Assembly: GCA_934316925.1 (NCBI GenBank)
Contig: CAKREC010000020.1
Span: forward strand, 1-34,904
Source: an uncultured Eubacterium sp.
Lineage (GTDB): Bacteria; Bacillota; Clostridia; Lachnospirales; Lachnospiraceae
Direction of reading: 5' to 3'
Length of the DNA stretch: 34,904 bases
Position numbers and translations under genes: made by a program. Position 1 is the stretch's first letter, and each line of letters opens with the position of its first letter. Under the pieces are notes generated by a model that worked only from the letters and a program-made list of their open reading frames with translations, was not told the origin of the DNA and did not search any database. This document shows positions 32,996 to 34,904 of this stretch, piece after piece.

Positions 32996-33033
32996 ACACC
33001 AAGACAAGGCACATATCATACCCATCTTGGTGT
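32996..33033 (-). other. hairpin in acpP-fabD gap, possible attenuator
   Basis: On the minus strand ACACCAAGA (33025-33033) pairs with TCTTGGTGT (32996-33004) across a 20-base loop, followed by a T-rich stretch (TCTTGTTATTATAG). The tail is interrupted, so termination would be partial. This would give more acpP than fab transcript, in line with the high need for ACP. This role is inferred. Confidence 0.45.
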
Positions 33034-33072
33034 CAATGCGTGACCTGTTTCCAGGCCTATGTGCAATTGTTA

Positions 33073-33303
33073 TTACTCTACACCTTTTTCTTTCAAGAAA
33101 TTAATTACGTCACCTACGGTATTGATGCTCTCTAAGTCATCTGTAGGAATCTCAACATCATACTCTTCTTCAAGAGCCATGATCAACTCATAAAGATCAA
33201 GAGAATCTGCTCCCAAGTCATCTTTAAAAGAAGAAGCCTCTGTGATGCTGTCTGCATCTACACTTAACTGATCTGCAATAAGTTCCTGCATTTTTTCTAA
33301 CAT
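33073..33303 (-). CDS. acpP: acyl carrier protein
   Basis: ACP carries growing acyl chains on a phosphopantetheine arm. The 76-residue acidic protein has the standard length and the attachment serine S34 in [24 protein letters not shown] stands ten bases upstream of the ATG. It is the first gene of the fab run, behind a TTGACA-17-TAAAAT promoter, with a roughly 75-base leader. Confidence 0.98.
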   Translation of the reverse strand: MLEKMQELIADQLSVDADSITEASSFKDDLGADSLDLYELIMALEEEYDVEIPTDDLESINTVGDVINFLKEKGVE

Positions 33304-33360
33304 AATACTATTTCTCCTTTTTAACCTTTATTTTTTAGTGCTTTTGTCAACACTATAGGG

Positions 33361-33377
33361 TTCAAAATTCATTTGAA
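33361..33377. promoter_or_regulatory. inverted repeat in acpP leader
   Basis: TTCAAA-attca-TTTGAA has 6-bp arms and lies about 10 to 25 bases downstream of the acpP -10, at or just past the transcription start. TTTGA/TCAAA half-sites occur in FabT operators of lactic acid bacteria, but the arrangement here does not match that consensus well. No regulator gene is in view. Confidence 0.4.
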
Positions 33378-33386
33378 TCATGATGT

Positions 33387-33415
33387 ATTTTACCGTATCA
33401 AATACTATTTGTCAA
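33387..33415 (-). promoter_or_regulatory. promoter of acpP-fab operon with overlapping palindrome
   Basis: A consensus TTGACA (33410-33415), a 17-bp spacer and TAAAAT (33387-33392) form a strong vegetative promoter. CAAATA-c-TATTTG (33399-33411) is a perfect 13-bp palindrome that lies in the spacer and reaches the -35, a position where a bound repressor would block polymerase. Confidence 0.8.
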
Positions 33416-33604
33416 GGAATTGGAATAAGTTTCTAAAAAGGAATAAAAAGCGATATTTCGCGGTTTTTAATACTACATTCATGGTTTCAAATGATCCCCT
33501 CACACAGTTATCATTTTCCATTCTGTTTTTGCAATGAATACCCGGCATCGTTTTTGCGTAGACTAGAAAGGATATTTTTTGAAAACTTGTACAGGAGGTT
33601 GTTT
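33416..33604. other. non-coding region upstream of the surface protein gene
   Basis: Together with the acpP leader and promoter this makes a gap of about 300 bases between acpP and the surface protein gene. The part from 33416 to 33604 is AT-rich. I found no convincing plus-strand promoter, riboswitch, RNA gene or small gene in it; only the ribosome site ACAGGAGG just before 33605 is clear. Confidence 0.5.
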
Positions 33605-34888
33605 ATGAAAAAAATAAACGCCGTAGTGTTCGTCCTGGTCCTTATTGTGTCCATCGGCACCTGCACTACATGGATCCACGCTTCAAATGATACGGTCGAT
33701 TTTCTTGGTACCTACGAAGAATACGGTCTGATCGCCAACGAGATCAACCAGACAGCAGATATGGAAACCAATTTTATCGCGGGAAAATACACCGGAAACG
33801 GTCACACCATAGGCAATACCATCTCGTCAAATATGGCAAATGCTTCCGGAAAGATCCGGGCAGGAGAGGTGACTGACAGCATACAGGCACGAAACAATCC
33901 AGACATCGTAATTGATCCGCAAATAAAAAATGAGGTTGCCAGCCTGGCCGCAGCAGTCAAAAAAACATCCAGTGCGGCCTTCAAAAATGTAAATTATGCA
34001 CTTGCTTCTCCTAAGGACATGAATCAGTATTTTCTTGATATCAGCAAAGAAAAGAAATCCGCCATCTATGTTGTCGGAGATTCATTACTTGACGGAAGCC
34101 TTCAAAACGGGGCGATCACGATCAAAAAACGCGCCGGGCAGACCCTTGTGATCAATCTGCGTTCCAAAAGTGTGACCATTCCCCGTTATCAGGTTGTGAT
34201 CACTGATGGCAGTAATACACGCGAAGAACTGGCTCGTCACATCATCTGGAATATGCCGCATGCCAAAAATCTGACCATTGCCTCCGATGGAATTGCGGCA
34301 ACGATCATTGCTCCATCCGCAAAAGCTTTTATCTCTGTAACCGGCGAGGGATGGCTTCTCTGCGACCGTCTGGATGGGAACTCCGGTGAGTGGCACATGA
34401 TCTCACACCACATTCCATGTAACACGCCAACACCAACCCCAGGGAATTCTACACCAACTCCATCTCCAGCGGTTACCCCTACTCCGTCCCCTGCGGTTAC
34501 TCCTACTCCAACTCCTAGCGTGACCCCGACTCCGTCCCCAGTGGTAACCCCGACTCCCTCTCCCGGCGTGACCCCGACTCCGTCTCCGGATGCAACTCCG
34601 ATGGTTACACCAACGGTTTCCCCGGCTACGTCATCGACTGCTTCACAGCCGCCTTCGCAGACAGCAAGTGCAAGCCAGGCTGCCATCTCTGAAAAGAACA
34701 CAACAAGTACAGCGGTTCAGTCCACAACGGATCTGAAAACGATTGAAGAGGATTCGGTTCCCACATCCGATTCCCCTGCCCCGGATACCGGTGACACAGT
34801 ACCACTCCTTATTTGTATTTTTCTTTTTCTCGCCACATCCTGCACCATGGATCATTTCTTTTGGTGGAGAACGATAGTCCGAAAATGA
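33605..34888 (+). CDS. wall-anchored surface protein with choice-of-anchor-A-like domain
   Basis: This 427-residue protein has a signal peptide (1-26, cleavage near WIHA-SN). Residues about 30-272 resemble the choice-of-anchor A domain: GQTLVINL (178-185), the HIIWNMPHAKNLTIASDGIA segment (212-231), IIAPSA (234-239) and DGNSGEWHMISHHIP. Residues 274-340 are a Thr-Pro-Ser linker with repeated VTPTPSP units. A Ser/Thr-rich stretch follows. The C-terminus has APDTGD (392-397), a hydrophobic segment (about 398-413) and a short basic tail, the plan of a sortase signal, with Ala in place of the usual Leu. The start at 33605 has AGGAGG upstream; a longer frame from 33491 would bury the signal peptide. 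Ligand unknown. Confidence 0.8.
   Translation: MKKINAVVFVLVLIVSIGTCTTWIHASNDTVDFLGTYEEYGLIANEINQTADMETNFIAGKYTGNGHTIGNTISSNMANASGKIRAGEVTDSIQARNNPDIVIDPQIKNEVASLAAAVKKTSSAAFKNVNYALASPKDMNQYFLDISKEKKSAIYVVGDSLLDGSLQNGAITIKKRAGQTLVINLRSKSVTIPRYQVVITDGSNTREELARHIIWNMPHAKNLTIASDGIAATIIAPSAKAFISVTGEGWLLCDRLDGNSGEWHMISHHIPCNTPTPTPGNSTPTPSPAVTPTPSPAVTPTPTPSVTPTPSPVVTPTPSPGVTPTPSPDATPMVTPTVSPATSSTASQPPSQTASASQAAISEKNTTSTAVQSTTDLKTIEEDSVPTSDSPAPDTGDTVPLLICIFLFLATSCTMDHFFWWRTIVRK
34424..34624 (+). repeat. degenerate tandem repeat encoding Thr-Pro-Ser linker
   Basis: Imperfect repeats of about 24 bases encode (V)TPTPSPx units in the surface protein. They form an extended, probably glycosylated, wall-spanning stalk. 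Copy number may vary between strains. Confidence 0.75.
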
Positions 34889-34904
34889 TAAAACAGATGA
34901 AATC

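Noticed and set aside
33345..33350. Second TTGACA upstream of acpP on the minus strand
   Set aside because: No acceptable -10 lies 16-18 bp downstream (AGGTTA at 17 bp); the promoter at 33387-33415 is far better.
34424..34624. CRISPR-like repeat array
   Set aside because: Repeats are contiguous, in frame and encode a Thr-Pro-Ser linker; there are no unique spacers.
34237..34701. Minus-strand 154-codon frame with Gly-Val repeats
   Set aside because: It is the antisense reading of the Thr-Pro-Ser repeats of the surface protein; no ribosome site and no independent coding signal.

Overview
The window looks like a chromosomal segment of a Gram-positive clostridium, most likely a Lachnospiraceae member. 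The evidence is strong Shine-Dalgarno sites (GGAGG/AAGGAG), TTGACA/TATAAT promoters, HemZ, CarD, a clostridial agr locus, a YegS-type lipid kinase and a type II fatty-acid cluster. No phage, IS element, CRISPR array, tRNA or rRNA was seen. Species assignment is inference.

Layout. (1) 1-10.4 kb, minus strand: a long run rel - MBL hydrolase - hemZ - hisS - aspS - MerR/methyltransferase fusion - rfbA - rfbB (rfbB is cut by the window edge). A MerR-type promoter with a 19-bp spacer lies in front of rfbA. (2) 10.5-16.2 kb: a phosphoribosyltransferase-like protein with an altered PRPP loop, a Cys-rich small protein behind pepD, tyrA, and queA with a lipid kinase. (3) 16.4-22.8 kb: a degenerate Ppx/GppA protein with ppk1, rsuA-rnhA, a signal-less amidase and uppP. 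(4) 22.9-27.0 kb: a complete agr-type quorum-sensing locus, agrA-agrC-agrD-agrB, followed by a HAD phosphatase that overlaps agrB and by a small lipoprotein built of 11-residue repeats. The 46-codon agrD gene sits in the 24.65-24.79 kb gap, and 20-bp-phased direct repeats precede its promoter. (5) 27.1-29.4 kb: proS and a carD gene, facing each other across a bidirectional terminator. (6) 29.5-33.3 kb: acpP-fabD-fabG-fabF-fabZ, with two intercistronic hairpins and a strong promoter carrying palindromes. (7) 33.6-34.9 kb: a wall-anchored surface protein with a choice-of-anchor-A-like domain.

How the parts work together. Most genes are housekeeping: stringent response, aminoacyl-tRNA synthesis, tRNA and rRNA modification, fatty-acid synthesis, undecaprenyl recycling and polyphosphate. 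The accessory and regulatory interest lies in the agr circuit (a pre-peptide predicted to give a thiolactone near CLLWM), the MerR-methyltransferase switch in front of dTDP-sugar genes, the PRTase-like protein that lacks its acidic pair, and the surface protein. Start codons were moved downstream of the longest ORF where a Shine-Dalgarno sequence decided it; queA and carD use TTG.
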